The notes beneath the pieces are model-generated. The model was not told where the DNA came from. It saw only the letters and a program-made list of their open reading frames with translations, and searched no databases. Positions 11,227-22,984 of a DNA stretch of 64,000 nucleotides are shown here, in pieces (position 1 is the stretch's first letter; the number at the start of each line of letters is the position of its first letter). This stretch comes from Isoetes taiwanensis (Eukaryota; Streptophyta; Lycopodiopsida; Isoetales; Isoetaceae). Where the stretch lies: contig JAJEKV010000107.1 in the NCBI GenBank assembly GCA_021234155.1, positions 1,228,866 through 1,292,865 on the forward strand. Reading direction: 5' to 3'. The translations under genes were made by a program, and so were the position numbers.

Positions 11227-13776
11227 TCATTTTGGATGTGTTCTTGTCATATTATTTGTTGTGCTAACATGGCGTTTTCCTCCTGCTCTTTGTTTCACAA
11301 GTGGAAGCAAAGATTGCACTACATCGATCATGAAAGGTCGATAATCGGCCTCAGATTGAACACACATTGCAGCTATTGCAGCCACCTATAATAATAACAA
11401 AGAGTGAGGATATTAGAAGATGCTAACTATGGACAAATATATAGTAATGGATTCCATGGTGTGGGGTGAGAAGCTAGGGTTTAGCTCCTAAAATTCCTGT
11501 TGAAATCTGAAAATTCCAATTTTGATGTTTGTACGCCGACAACAAATCTAGTTAGAGTAACACAGTCTATGTAAAAATACTATCTATCTATCTATCTTTA
11601 AATCGGGCATATATGATTCTACTATATGCAAAATCATGTAGAGAGTGATATACAATGTCAAATTTGCTAGTTAAGGCTACGCTGGTGGGAATATGGAAAA
11701 TGGTAAGGGAGCAAATCTACATGCTAAATTGGTATTGAGCTTGGTACATCCAAAAGCAATGCCAGAAAATGGAACCCTAAATTACCTGTATCAATTCCTT
11801 CATGGTGTACTGGCCCTCCAATGCCGGATCTACAAGCTCCTGGATCTTGCTCCTGTCCGTCAAGCGTGGAAGTGCCTGTTACCAACAAAGCTTTCTGATT
11901 ACTCCGGCCTGGAAATGAAAAATGGAGCAATGCAATTTTCAGGTGTGCATCATACCCAAGAAACAAGTACTCCCTCGCCTGGAGGTCTTTTCATATCGAC
12001 CGGAACTCGCCCTGTTAGAAGCTCCAATAGCACCACACCGAAACTGTACACGTCTGATTTCGCTGTTAAATGCCCTGTCATTATGTATCTGCAAATATAC
12101 AAGTTTTTATCAGCAAAATGCTTGACAGGGACCTACAAATCAGACTTTGGTGGCCTTCTACAGTCAGTACTATGCATTTTTTATCCAGGTAGGGACCTTG
12201 CCCGCTTCGTGACCTGTATGGACATAGTTATAGAACAGAGCAGTATTGGCATAAGCATGATGCATTTCTAACATGTTTGCTGGATCATTACAGGGTGCAC
12301 TAATGATAGTTCAGAATCTGAACCTCGGCAGTGGGAACACTGATAAGCTTTGTATGCCTCTGACACTTATTTTAAGTGTTACAATTATGCTCATAAAAGG
12401 GAGTAGCAAATGGCTCAATTTCTGCCTTTTCTTAACAGATTCTAAGTCAACATACATAAAACTCTGTCAGATGAAAGCTCCCTAGAGAATTTCTCACTGG
12501 ATCACAAGACCTTGAGGTATGTTAGACCTAACGGGATCTTTGGACTTTTCCATGTGAATGTGTTAACTATTACTGACAACTGATATAGACCATTTCTGCC
12601 TTGCAATGTGAGAGGTTTAGGTTTCGTCATACATACTCTGGAGCAACGTATCCATGTGTTCCCAAGACCCTTGTCGATACATGTCCAAAAGCTGTTTCTG
12701 GCCCTATCTTTGCAAGACCAAAGTCTGATAGCTTGGCATTGAAGTTTTCATCCAAAAGAATGTTGCTAGTTTTGAAGTCCCTGTGGATCACAGGAGGGCT
12801 CACATATTCGTGCATGTATTCTAGTCCTTTGCAGCATCCAATGCTATTTTCATTCTGGTGTCCCAACTTAGAACAGGCCGCTCAGGCGATGTTTCTGCAT
12901 TAAACATTATAACAATAAAAAGGAATGTTGACATTTCCTGTAGCTAGATTAAAATCCATCATAATGCTAAAATATTCAAGGCAGTCAGAAGAAAGGCTTA
13001 CCATCAAGATATAGGTGGTTTTGGAGACTGCCATTATGCATATACTCATAAACTATAAGCCTATGGTCTTCATCTTCACAGTAGCCAATGAGATGAAGCA
13101 AGTAAGGCGAGTGCAAACGGCTAAGCATTTCTACCTGTAGCAAAAAGGTATGTTTAGACTACATTAAGAAACAAACTGAATTCCATTTGATGATCTAGTA
13201 ATAACCTCAATCCGAACTCGTCGTCGTGCCATTTGTCATCTACTTTCATCCTCTTTACCGCAACCATTCTTCCATGAGAGAAAAATGCCTTGTAAACATT
13301 TCCCAAAACCACCCTGACCTACATAATTGTCAGGGCTGAAATTTTGGTTGCTAATTGTAGCTCTTGGTAAGTGAATACTATAGGCTCTGAAGATGATGTA
13401 TCTAGCTCAGGAAGAATGGGAGATTCTACATCAGGTACATTGCTTTCTGATCTGCAACATCTTCAGCTACTGCAGAACAAAATAGGAAAATCAGTATTTT
13501 AGATCCACAATTGTTGGCAAACATGAGAAAATATAAGCGTGATGCTTACAATGTTTAGAGATCTCATGAGACTGCTGAGCTCTGAGAGCCTTTTGTCTCA
13601 GAAAGCAAAAATAAGCAATGCCAACAGAAATTGCAACAAATGCGAGACCGCCGACAACAATGATTGCAATAATCCCACCACTGATCATATTTCCTCCTCC
13701 ATCTCCACCATTTTCAAGACCAGTGCTGATTGAAGCAGGAAAAGGAGCCTCAGCAGGATTCAGCATTGTCTCATCC
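11227..13776 (-). CDS. Transmembrane receptor-like serine/threonine kinase
   Basis: A spliced kinase of the plant RLK/Pelle group (PBL-like transmembrane type). Exons I can read, 5' to 3' on the minus strand: 13,550-13,776 (membrane segment [20 protein letters not shown]), 13,206-13,469 (VFTYQEL, glycine loop GQGGFG, VAVKRM), 13,002-13,134 ([14 protein letters not shown]), 12,637-12,894 ([22 protein letters not shown]), 11,956-12,088 ([18 protein letters not shown]), 11,786-11,875, and 11,227-11,385 ([10 protein letters not shown], stop at 11,227). Introns are GT-AG, e.g. GTATGT after 12,637 and GTAAGC before 13,002. All catalytic residues (VAIK lysine, HRD, DFG, APE) are present. Five single-base indels, all in homopolymer runs, break the frame (near 13,445, 13,343, 13,300, 13,214, 12,828). 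It would act at the plasma membrane in signalling; ligand unknown. The extracellular exon(s) upstream are not certain. Confidence 0.8.
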
Positions 13777-14099
13777 CTGTGAAGCAGTACCCGGCTTATT
13801 CAGAACACATCAGCTATTTTGTTGCAGAGAGCTTCGATTCTTTTTTGTGAGGGCGAATTAAACCTCCAGGACCAGCTTACATTGGAGAAACCAATGGTAA
13901 TACAAATCTGATCTCACCATTTTCAACCACAGAACGTGACAATACGTCAAAGCCCTTCAAGGACAGTGGCAGAAAAGGCTATTTACATCAATAGAGTATT
14001 TCATGTGGCAAAAAGTGGCATTTCATGTGTAAGAAAAGTGGTGTTAATCTTTGTAAAAGGAAGTGAAGAAGTAGAGTCGATCCTCTGCAGAAGGGAAGA

Positions 14100-14800
14100 T
14101 GCACAGGGCGCCTAGTCTAGTCTATGAAACCGCCAAGCAATTGATTGGGCAAGGGAAAAAAAAGCAAGTCCAAATCTGCTTGGGCAGGATCCAAACAGAA
14201 AAGAACTATTTGCATTTACTTGGCATTCATATATGAGAAAGCCAATTTCGAGGAAAACAAATGATCTTCTTGGGCAAGTCTGCAAACGAGAAAAATGCGG
14301 CTCGAGAATTGGGGCAATTGCACGGAACGTAGAATGCATTGATTTGGCCACAAGCACATAAGGTGCAGCTCTTGAAACTGCAGCCAAGAATTAGAATAGA
14401 AGAGCCCACCTCGAGTATGAAGGCTACAGGAATGTATGTAGTAAATGGACTGTTGACGAGAGCATGTTTGACAATTGCGGCAGGGATGCGCAGCCCAAGG
14501 TTTTTTCTTGATAATGGAAGCAAGCTGGCGGGTCCGGCAGCAAAAAAAAACTGACCAAAAAACCTGCAACATCCTGAGTTTTGGCCATGGCCATGCCTGT
14601 AAAATATATAGTGCCCTGCAAAACAATTGGTAGTGGACGCCATGTGCAGCCGAATGAGGGCTGGAAAAAAATGAAGACCCCAGACTTGTTTCTGCCCAAC
14701 CCAGATGCAGATTCAGAAAAAACCCATGTTCAATTTTGAACAAGTTGCAATTCTGGCGGAAGTTTTGAATAGAAAATTTTGTGGGTGGAGGCAAAATTGA
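14100..14800 (-). other. Possible 5' exon region of the kinase gene
   Basis: Two overlapping minus-strand frames are open here (14,216-14,794 and 14,227-14,643), the second with a hydrophobic start and several cysteines (CSFKSCTLCACG). It lies upstream of the kinase membrane exon and in the same direction, so it could be an extracellular or signal-peptide exon. I recognise no domain, and long AT-poor frames can occur by chance, so this is a weak suggestion. Confidence 0.15.
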
Positions 14801-17290
14801 CCTGCAGAAACAAGAGACAGAATTTTGAGAACAGGGCAGGGATGATCCAAAAACGCACTGTTTAGCACAGACAGGACATCAATTTGAATGTCGGATCCCT
14901 ATCTGCATCCATAGCTCCCATAGCTTTAGCTTTTTGTCCTTATTTAGATTAAATCTGCCCCTTTTTTCTTTGCTAAGCTTGCCTTGCAAGGTACGGGGAC
15001 TGAAGAGAATTCAGGAGTAAAGACAAATGGTCAGTATCTAAGCGTTCTGTTATTGCCACCGAGGTTGAACATGTCAACTTCTACAAAGCTTCGTTGCCCT
15101 ATTTCTGCCTTTTAAAATTTGTTTTAGCATATTCCCTGCTAACGCAAGTTGTACTGTGCTATCTCTTTCTTCCTCTATTTCTTCCCCCTTGTTGTTTTCA
15201 TGCACCAATTCTACCATTAATGTTCTTGTCGCCAGGATGCTTTCTATGCACGTCCAGCAAACTAACACTTAGTGCTTTTCTATAAGAATGTCTAGTGCTT
15301 CTCTAAGTCCATCGTATGTCATAGTTCAGTACCTCAAACTCCACTACCAAATCCTATATTAAATTTAAGCCTCTTTTCGTATGACAAATCCTTCATTAGG
15401 TACTTCATATATCGTCATTTCAGGACACTCAAATCAGCTTAACAACCTCATTTCCAAGGGGACAATGAAAGCTGCTCCTATATATCAATCTATTCTCCCA
15501 AAGACGCTCCTTCCTCTCAATTGATTTCATCAATTATTGCAAGAAATAGACAAATGTTTAGTTGAAATCTCTTTTGCTAGTCTGACACCGTTGCGTTGCA
15601 GTGTAGTAAGATTGTCTTTGTCAATTTAAGCATGGGGTATAAGATTGTCATTGTCACTTTAAGTTGTGAACCGTCAAATTGAACACAGTTTGATCTCATC
15701 TATACTAAAACTACGCCACCTTGCCTTTGTAGATAACCAGTCTTTTTCTTTGCTTTAAATTCACTTTTGGTCTCCCTTGCTAACTAGCCTTTATTGGACG
15801 TGGGTTATGAAATTGTTTCTTTACAAACTAACTTTCTTTGAATTCATTATAAAATTGTTTCTTTACAAACTAACTTGCTTTGAATTCATTATTTTTTAGG
15901 CTTTGGACGTGGGTCATATAAACTTTGTGTAATTTCTTTTGCGCCTTTAAGTATTCTTTATGGTATGCATGTGGGGGAGAGAGAGAATTTGAAGCACACC
16001 TGGGCTTTTGAATAATCAAAAACCTCACTCGTAAGTCATAATACTATTTAGAATTGACTATAACAGTAAGGCATTTTCTTATTAGCCAAGAATGATTGGT
16101 CCTACAATTGAAGGTGCCCAATGATATAAGCAATCATTTATTGCTTTTCTTTATTATTCTTCTTCTTTTCTACTGCCGACACCTATTTGTCCAACAAACC
16201 TGTGGACTATAACAAAAATATTGCATGGGTCAAAATTTGCTTAGTTGTAGTTAATATGTTTGATAAAAAATGGCAATTTGCTTTTTTATTTCTTAGCCAT
16301 TACTATTCATAAAGAGGGTTTTAATCTACATCTGAAATGAACAAGAAGCCTTAATGGTGAGTTAGAATTTTGGGAATGCCATGCAACATGCCCAGATCTA
16401 ACGAATACAATTTTATCTCATATTATATTCATCAATACTAGAAATGTGAGCCTGACGATGCAGGCATTATGCATTTGTGGTGGACATGTGAGGTTTAGGG
16501 TTAGATTTTATAGGGTTCTTGGCACGATTGTCCTGGACATATGAGTGTGTAGATAGAACAAAGTGCATAATGTAATACATAGTTGGTGGATCCCAATAAT
16601 GGCGAAATCATAAACCAAGTTAAGCATGTCGCATATAGTGCTCAACATGTGATTCTTGCCAAATTAGTCCGATGATGTTGTCCCAAATGTTAAAGTTGTA
16701 CTCTATGTTGTTGCAAATGATTTTTTTTAATCTTCATTTTGTTCCCATGCGAATTTATTTATATTGCAATAGCCCATGGGGGTAGCATATAAATGTTGGT
16801 GTTAGTATGTAGATGTTGTAGGATATGCTATATGATGTATGAAATGTAAATGGATAGTTCTTGGTAATAAGATCTTGAAGTCAATATAACAATTGTCATT
16901 GGGTTGTCAAATGTAGGAAGTTAAGTTAAGATAGATAGTTTTGACTCCAAGGCAATTTATTTTTGCTAATATAGATATTTGAACAAATAGAAATGTACTT
17001 CTTGTTAGATCAAAATAAAGTGAGCACGTGGCATGTCAAACAAAGGTGCAAGTTAAAATACATATGGGAGTGCTTAGGGATGAATATATAGCATGGTTGT
17101 CAATGTTTCTTGGGCATTTGAGTCTAGTGGAAAGAAAATAATAAAAATATATTGTATAGGGCAATGCTTAACCATCTCTTTCAATGGCAATGAATATATA
17201 TATACAAGTTATTTAATACGTCCTACGGTGCAAGTTGCGGTTTTAGCATGTAATTAAAAAACTATAAAAAAATACTTTACTTATAGATTG
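14801..17290. other. AT-rich spacer with a short tandem duplication
   Basis: No gene seen. A unit of about 42 bp (starting AAATTGTTTCTTTACAAACT) is present twice in tandem at about 15,809-15,891 with one substitution. The rest is AT-rich non-coding sequence. Confidence 0.5.
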
Positions 17291-17299
17291 AGGTGCGTA

Positions 17300-18290
17300 C
17301 CCACAAGCATGTAAAACATTTTAGAACATTCTATTTTGGTTCTTTGCAAAGTTTCAAAAGAAAATCTCCATTTATTTTTAGACTGAAGTGCTTACCATAA
17401 GCATTTGGAACATACTACAACATTCCAAAATATTTTATTTTGGCTCCCATGCACATCTAGAACATTAAAGAACTTTCTAAAACTATCTAAACCATTATAG
17501 AACATACTATTCTGACTTTCACAAATTTTCAAAAGAAAAACTTTCTATTTTTAGGTGCTTACCCACGACTATCTACAATATTCTAAAACAATAAAAAACA
17601 TTCTAGAATATTTTGGAACTTCCTAGAACTAAGATTCCCCGGGTTCTCAGAAGAATTTATGAGATTCCCTTAGATTCCCTTAGACTCCCTTAGATTTTAT
17701 GATATTATGAGATTCAAATAGATTCTATGAAGATCCCCCTAGATACTCTAAGACACCATCAAGATTCCCTTAGATTCCCTAAGATTTTATGAAGATTCCT
17801 TAGATTCCCCCTAGATTTTAAGAGATTCCTTTAGACTTATGAATATTTTCTTAGATTTCCTTTATATTTTATGAGATTTTCTTAAATTCCTTAGATTTTC
17901 CTAGAACTTTGTAGAACATTCTAGGACTTTTAGAAACATTCTAGGACTTTTTAAAAACTTTTTTTTTTAGAACATCCTAGAACTTTCTGAATGTATTTCC
18001 TTAGATTCCTTTACATTCCCATAGATTCCCTTATATTCTAGAACATTCTAAAACTTACTAGAACAATTTGGAACTTTCTGGATAGATTCTCTTTCATTCT
18101 AGAAATTTCTACAACATTTTGGAACTTTCAAGAAGAATTCCTTAGATTCCCTTAGATTCTCTTACATTCTTAAACTTTTTTGAACTTTCTAAAATATTCT
18201 GGAACTTTCTAGAGCATTCTAGAACTATCTAGAAGATTCTAGAACTTTCTAGAGCTTCCAGAATATTCTAGAACATTAGACTGCAAAATC
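17300..18290. repeat. Degenerate minisatellite, TTCTAGAAC and AGATTCCCTT types
   Basis: Almost the whole stretch is built of imperfect short units of two kinds: ACATTCTAGAACTTTCTAG and AGATTCCCTTAGATTCCC. The first predominates at 17,300-17,650 and 17,890-18,280, the second between about 17,640 and 17,880. Period varies around 10-12 bp. The units contain TTCTAGAA, a palindrome. No coding potential. Confidence 0.7.
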
Positions 18291-18479
18291 TCTTATTTAA
18301 ATTATTACCCTTAAGTATATTTAAAACATTAATTATTTTAATGAATTAATGCTTGATCTAGTGTTTAGAATGGGGGGGTTTGGAGTGCAATGATTAGGGT
18401 TCGAATCCCCCTAAACAACATAAAAATTTTAAAAGCCTCTCCTAACGGGTCGAGAATTCAACTTGAGCTGTAGGATCTT

Positions 18480-18900
18480 GGACCCAATCAAGGGCCGACA
18501 TTGATCCACGTGGTGAAAATATAAAGCAATATGAGCACTAGGATCTTAGATCGACGATCAAGATCAAGAACAATCTAGACCGCTGTATCTATTACATATA
18601 ATTCCCAAAGCCATGTGCACCGTAGGATATGTCCGCAATAGGATCTCGGATCAACGATCAGGATCAAGAGCAACTTGGACCGTAGGATCGATTACATATA
18701 ATCCCCAAAGCCATGCGCACCGTAGGATATGTCCCCAAGCAACGTGAGTTGTACGATCTCGGATCAATGATTAGGATCAGATCAACCTGGGCCGTCAGAT
18801 TGTAAGAATCTATATAGAAACTCCCAAGCCATCTGAGTCGTAGGATACGTCCCAAATCTACGTGAACCGTAGGATCTCGAACGGACGGTGGGATAAGCGC
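18480..18900. repeat. Tandem repeat of ~100-115 bp (GGATCTCGGATCAACGATC)
   Basis: Three to four units start at about 18,540, 18,640, 18,757 and 18,868. Each contains a GGATCTCGGATCAACGATCA type start, GACCGTAGGATCGATTAC in the middle and CCCAAAGCCATGCGCACCG near the end. The last unit is partial. This block sits between the two minisatellite arrays and has a higher GC content. Confidence 0.65.
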
Positions 18901-18989
18901 GACAAACATAAGAACATATATACGTTAGATATTTCTTATCTATATACAATTATTATACAAGTGTTTGTAATATGAAGGACTGCATGAAG

Positions 18990-20310
18990 CCGACCCTCCA
19001 AAACACACCCAACGTGATAGATTCCCCTAGATTCTTAACATTCTAAAGATTCCCCTAGATTTTTGAAGATTATCCCAAGGTTTCTTTAGGTTCTGCAATA
19101 TTCTATGTAGATTCTCCTAGATTCCTATAGATTCTATGAAGATTCCCCTAGATTCTCCAAGATTCCTCTCGACTCTCAAAGATTTTATAAAGATTTTCTT
19201 AGATACCCCAAGATTACCTAAGATTCTCTTGAGATTTCCCTAGATTTTCAAAGATTATCTCAAGATTCCTCTAGATTTTCTAAGACTCCATGTAGATTAT
19301 CTTAGATTTCCTAAGATTCCCCTAGAATCCCTAAGATTCTCTTGAGATTCCTCTAGATTCTCTAAGATCCCATGAAGATTCCCCTAGATTCTTGAAGAAT
19401 TGCACCAAGATTCCCGTAGACGCCATTAGATTTCCCCTTAGATATCTTAAGATTCTACAAAGATTCCCCTAGATGCTTAAGATTCTATAGAGGTTCCCCT
19501 AGATTTTATTAGATTCCATCTAAAATGCCATATATTCTTAGAGATTTTATGACGATTCCCTTATATTCTCCTAGATTCCCAAAGATTTTATGAAGATTCT
19601 CTTAGATTCTCTAAGATTCCATCAAGATTCTCAAAGATTCTAGAAAGATTTCCTTAGACTCCCCTACATTCCCAAAGATTCTCCTAGATTTCTTGAGATT
19701 CCCTTAGATTCCCCTAGGTTTTATTAAGATTCCCCTAAAGACCCCAAGATTTCTTCTAGATTCGCATAGATTCTTATAGGTCTTATGTAGATTTCTGTAG
19801 ATTCTCTTAGATTCCCAAAGATTCTCTTGAGATTCCTTAATATTCTCCAAATATTTTTCTAGATTCCAAAAGAATACCTAAATATTCCTCTAGTTTCTCC
19901 ATGATTCTATGAAGATTCTCCTAGATTCTCCAAGATTCCATCAAGTTTATTCTAAATTCTCAAAGATTTTAGGAAGATTCCCTTAGATTCCCAAAGAAAC
20001 GCTTGAGATTCCTGTAGATTCTCTTGAGATTCCCCTAGACTGCCCCTAGATTTTATTAAGATTCTCTTAGATTCTCCATGATTCTATCTAAATTCCCATA
20101 GATTCTTAAAGATTTTATGACAATTTACTTAGATTCTCCTATATTTCCATAGATTCTCTTAAGATTCCATAAGATTCCCAAAGATTATCCCATGATCCCT
20201 CTAGGTTCCCAAGATTCTATGAAGTTTCTCCTAGATTCTCCAAGATTCTATGAAGATTCTCTTAAATTCTCTAAGATTCCACCGAGATTCCCTTAGATTC
20301 TCAAAATGGA
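18990..20310. repeat. Degenerate minisatellite, GATTCCCCTAGATTCTC type
   Basis: A continuous array of imperfect units such as AGATTCCCCTAGATTCTC and AAGATTCTATGAAGATTCTC, with a higher-order pattern (Cn-TAGATTC, AAGATTC, TATGAAG). It is related to the AGATTCCC part of the array at 17.3-18.3 kb. Its right end abuts the coding sequence of the ParB-like gene at about 20,305. The repeat is AT-rich and shows no open frame of note. Confidence 0.75.
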
Positions 20311-22782
20311 AGGCATTTCATTTGTAGGAAGGTCTAGAAGCACAATATCTGCTCCCCAATTTCTCTTAACCCCTCCTCGTTGGTAAACACAACCCTTCAT
20401 CGCCACTTGCCTTCCTACTTCTCTGATCTTTTTAAAGGTGGTCTCACCTTTCACATGAATACTTTTTGCAATGCTTGTGATGTTATCTGCCACTAAAATC
20501 AAGGTTACATTAGTGTATATAACCTTGTGAACAAAAGTTGATGGCATATCACAATCATCAACGATCCAAATTTTTAGGAGTAATCAATTCCTCACTATCA
20601 TTTCTCTTCTCAACTTTTTCCCCGATTTTTGTCCTCATTCTCGTGGCTTGATATTTCCTTCTTTTTTTTTTTCTCGTAACGTCATCATCCTCACTTCCAA
20701 TCACAAAAGGATCTCGCAAATGATGAAAGCATATTGTTGTGCATTTCCTTTTCTTCTTCTGGAATGATGCCGGCTGGAAAATCTATCCACCAAGGGCAAT
20801 TGCTAATCTCCCAATTCGACAATCCTCCTGGTCTATCCAAATTTCCCTTTTCAGAATACATAGCTTCCGAACCCAACCTTGTTGCCCATGAAGTTACTAG
20901 TATGGGCATGTCATCCACATAATTCTGGGCCACACGTATGCAGTACTGAAAGTTTCAAGCATGAAACGGGTCAATTTTGCTAATAGATAAATAAAACAAA
21001 CTTAAAGCATAGAATTTAGGATCACCAGTAGCAAACTTCACAGAAGCCCTTCTGATTTCAAATGCATCCTCCATTTTGACAAATTATAGACATATTCTTA
21101 TCAAAGCTTTTGAACATCTCATTTCTATACTTCAATTTAAATTCTCGAAACCACTTAGCTAAATCCTTAGCACCATGTCTGACAACAATGCCATCATCCA
21201 TGAGAACTGACTCTAAGGTCTCTTGAGATTTATGGACAAGATGCTCTAACCATGTCTCCTTTTTTATCCACTCATGGAAATCTTTGTCATTGTTTGGAAT
21301 CTTATAACTATGCACAATAGCAGTGTTAGAAGTCATCCAAAGGAACCATCTGTCTCTAATAGTCTCATCCACCTTCGCTCTTGTCATGTCATAGAGTTTC
21401 TCAATTGTTAACCTCATGTATGTATTGCTTGGATCCTTGCTGGTGACTAAGTTAATCCAATTGCCTCCCAAGTCAGGATTTAGTATTGCCAAGTATTTAC
21501 CCATTTTCTTCACCCATTTTGTCTTCACTTCTTTTTCTGCTTTGGCTTTAGCCTCTTCCAGGTCAAGCTTATCCTTGTACTCAGATATAGAGTCTTCAAT
21601 CTCATTATCAATTTGTGACTGCAATAATATAAAAAGCAAGCTTTAAGATCTTTGCCAGAATATATTGGTAGAAGATCCTAGTCAGAATATACAATAATAT
21701 AAATAGCAAGCTGATTTACAATAAATATAGACAACGACAAATGAAATAGAGTTTCGAAAATACTTGGTACAAGATCCTAGCCAGAATGTATCGAGTGTGT
21801 GGATACCATGGCTCTAGACCCATTGCTTTCACCTCTTGTGCTCTCATACGTTGGAGTTCAGCCGGCGGGATATGTTGGACAAAGTTTGACAAATTTGAGA
21901 CAGTCATCCTATACACTCCATAGAGGACATCTTTGAGTTTTGTATGCACAATGCCTGCTTCATTGAGCCTTTAAAAAGAAACAATTTAGAATATAAAATA
22001 TCTTGAAAAATTATAGGGAAATAAGTGAATACGTACTCATTGATCCTGCTCATTGCCCTTATCAAAGCTGCTTCCTTTTGTGTATCAATTTCAACAAAGG
22101 TTGATTGGACTGAGAAATGCATAGTACGCACTAGTGAGTAGCGATCCTTAATCTCCTGCATCCATGCATCAGTGCGATGATTTCCATCCCAGCATAAAAA
22201 CATTTTTCCACTCAAGTCTTTCCAATCTTCATTTTGTTCAAGTTCACACTCAAAACGTTGATTCTCTTCCTTCCAATACGCATCCCATGTTTGCATGATC
22301 TCATCTGTTACTGGAGAATAACTCCCCACTGTAGTGGTGATAGATAATATGAAGCTGCCTTTTTCCATGACATAGCCATCAACACGTAGAGTCTCACGAA
22401 GGGATTTTGCTTCCTTACTAACAATTCTGACGGCTTGATTAAGCATTATTCTGCAAAGAGGTATCATTGGAGGTGGTGTCTTGCGGACTATTCTTAGTTC
22501 TTGCAAGGTTTCTGAGATCATTTGCAAAGTAAAACTCCTGGGAAACTCCAGGGATTGCAGATCTTCATCTTCTTTTGTTTTCTTCTTGCCCTTCTTTTTC
22601 CCTTTAACTATCTCCTTTTCCGTGATAGTGTCTTCCTGAGTTACATTTTCCGTGATAGTGTCTTCCTGAGTGTCCATCTGATCCTGAGTGTCCATCTGAT
22701 GATCTTGTTCAGCATGTAATGGGCCACTATCATCAGGCAACTGACCTGTATTTCCTACATCATCATTCTCTACGACATCCAT
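20294..22782 (-). CDS. Spliced ParB-like domain gene, 3'-truncated
   Basis: Start ATG at 22,782. Exon 1 (22,037-22,782) encodes an acidic, repetitive N-terminus, a basic run GKKKGKKKTK (residues 61-70, possible nuclear signal) and a ParB/Srx-like signature WDGNHRTDAW (residues 198-207) followed by EIDTQKEAALIRAMSRIN. Exon 2 is 21,764-21,968, joined in phase across GTACGT...AAG; exon 3 is about 21,026-21,618, a charged helical region (WINLVTSKDPSNTYMRLTIE). A last exon, about 20,300-20,945, reads YVDDMPILVTSW and then GADIVLLDLPTNE, which resembles a methyltransferase motif IV (D-x-P-x). The frame is lost twice in the last two exons (near 21,085 and 20,570), the second in an A-run. Coding similarity stops where the minisatellite begins, so any C-terminal part is missing. 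In bacteria ParB-like domains bind or cut DNA or hydrolyse CTP; the role here is unknown. Confidence 0.6.
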
Positions 22783-22984
22783 TTTTTTTTATGAAGGCCT
22801 CCTTGGCTCTTTTTCCAAATACTTGTAGACAAAGCTTGAAGCACTATTTCTTGTTTCTACCATGCCCGTGGACTACATCAGATAAAAGCCTTACATCATT
22901 CACCTGAAAGAAGAAAATGAATTACCACATCATTCCACAAAGCGGACATTTTTTTCCTGAATGCTCTGCAGTTAACTGAATGGC

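Noticed and set aside
11693-12271. 192-codon plus-strand gene
   Set aside because: It is the shadow of kinase exons on the minus strand (11,786-12,088), where the real motifs are.
14216-14794. 192-codon gene independent of the kinase
   Set aside because: Several overlapping frames on both strands are open here and none has a recognisable domain; noted only as a possible kinase 5' exon.
17300-20310. CRISPR array
   Set aside because: Units are 10-20 bp, degenerate and contiguous, with no constant-length unique spacers, and the host is a eukaryote.
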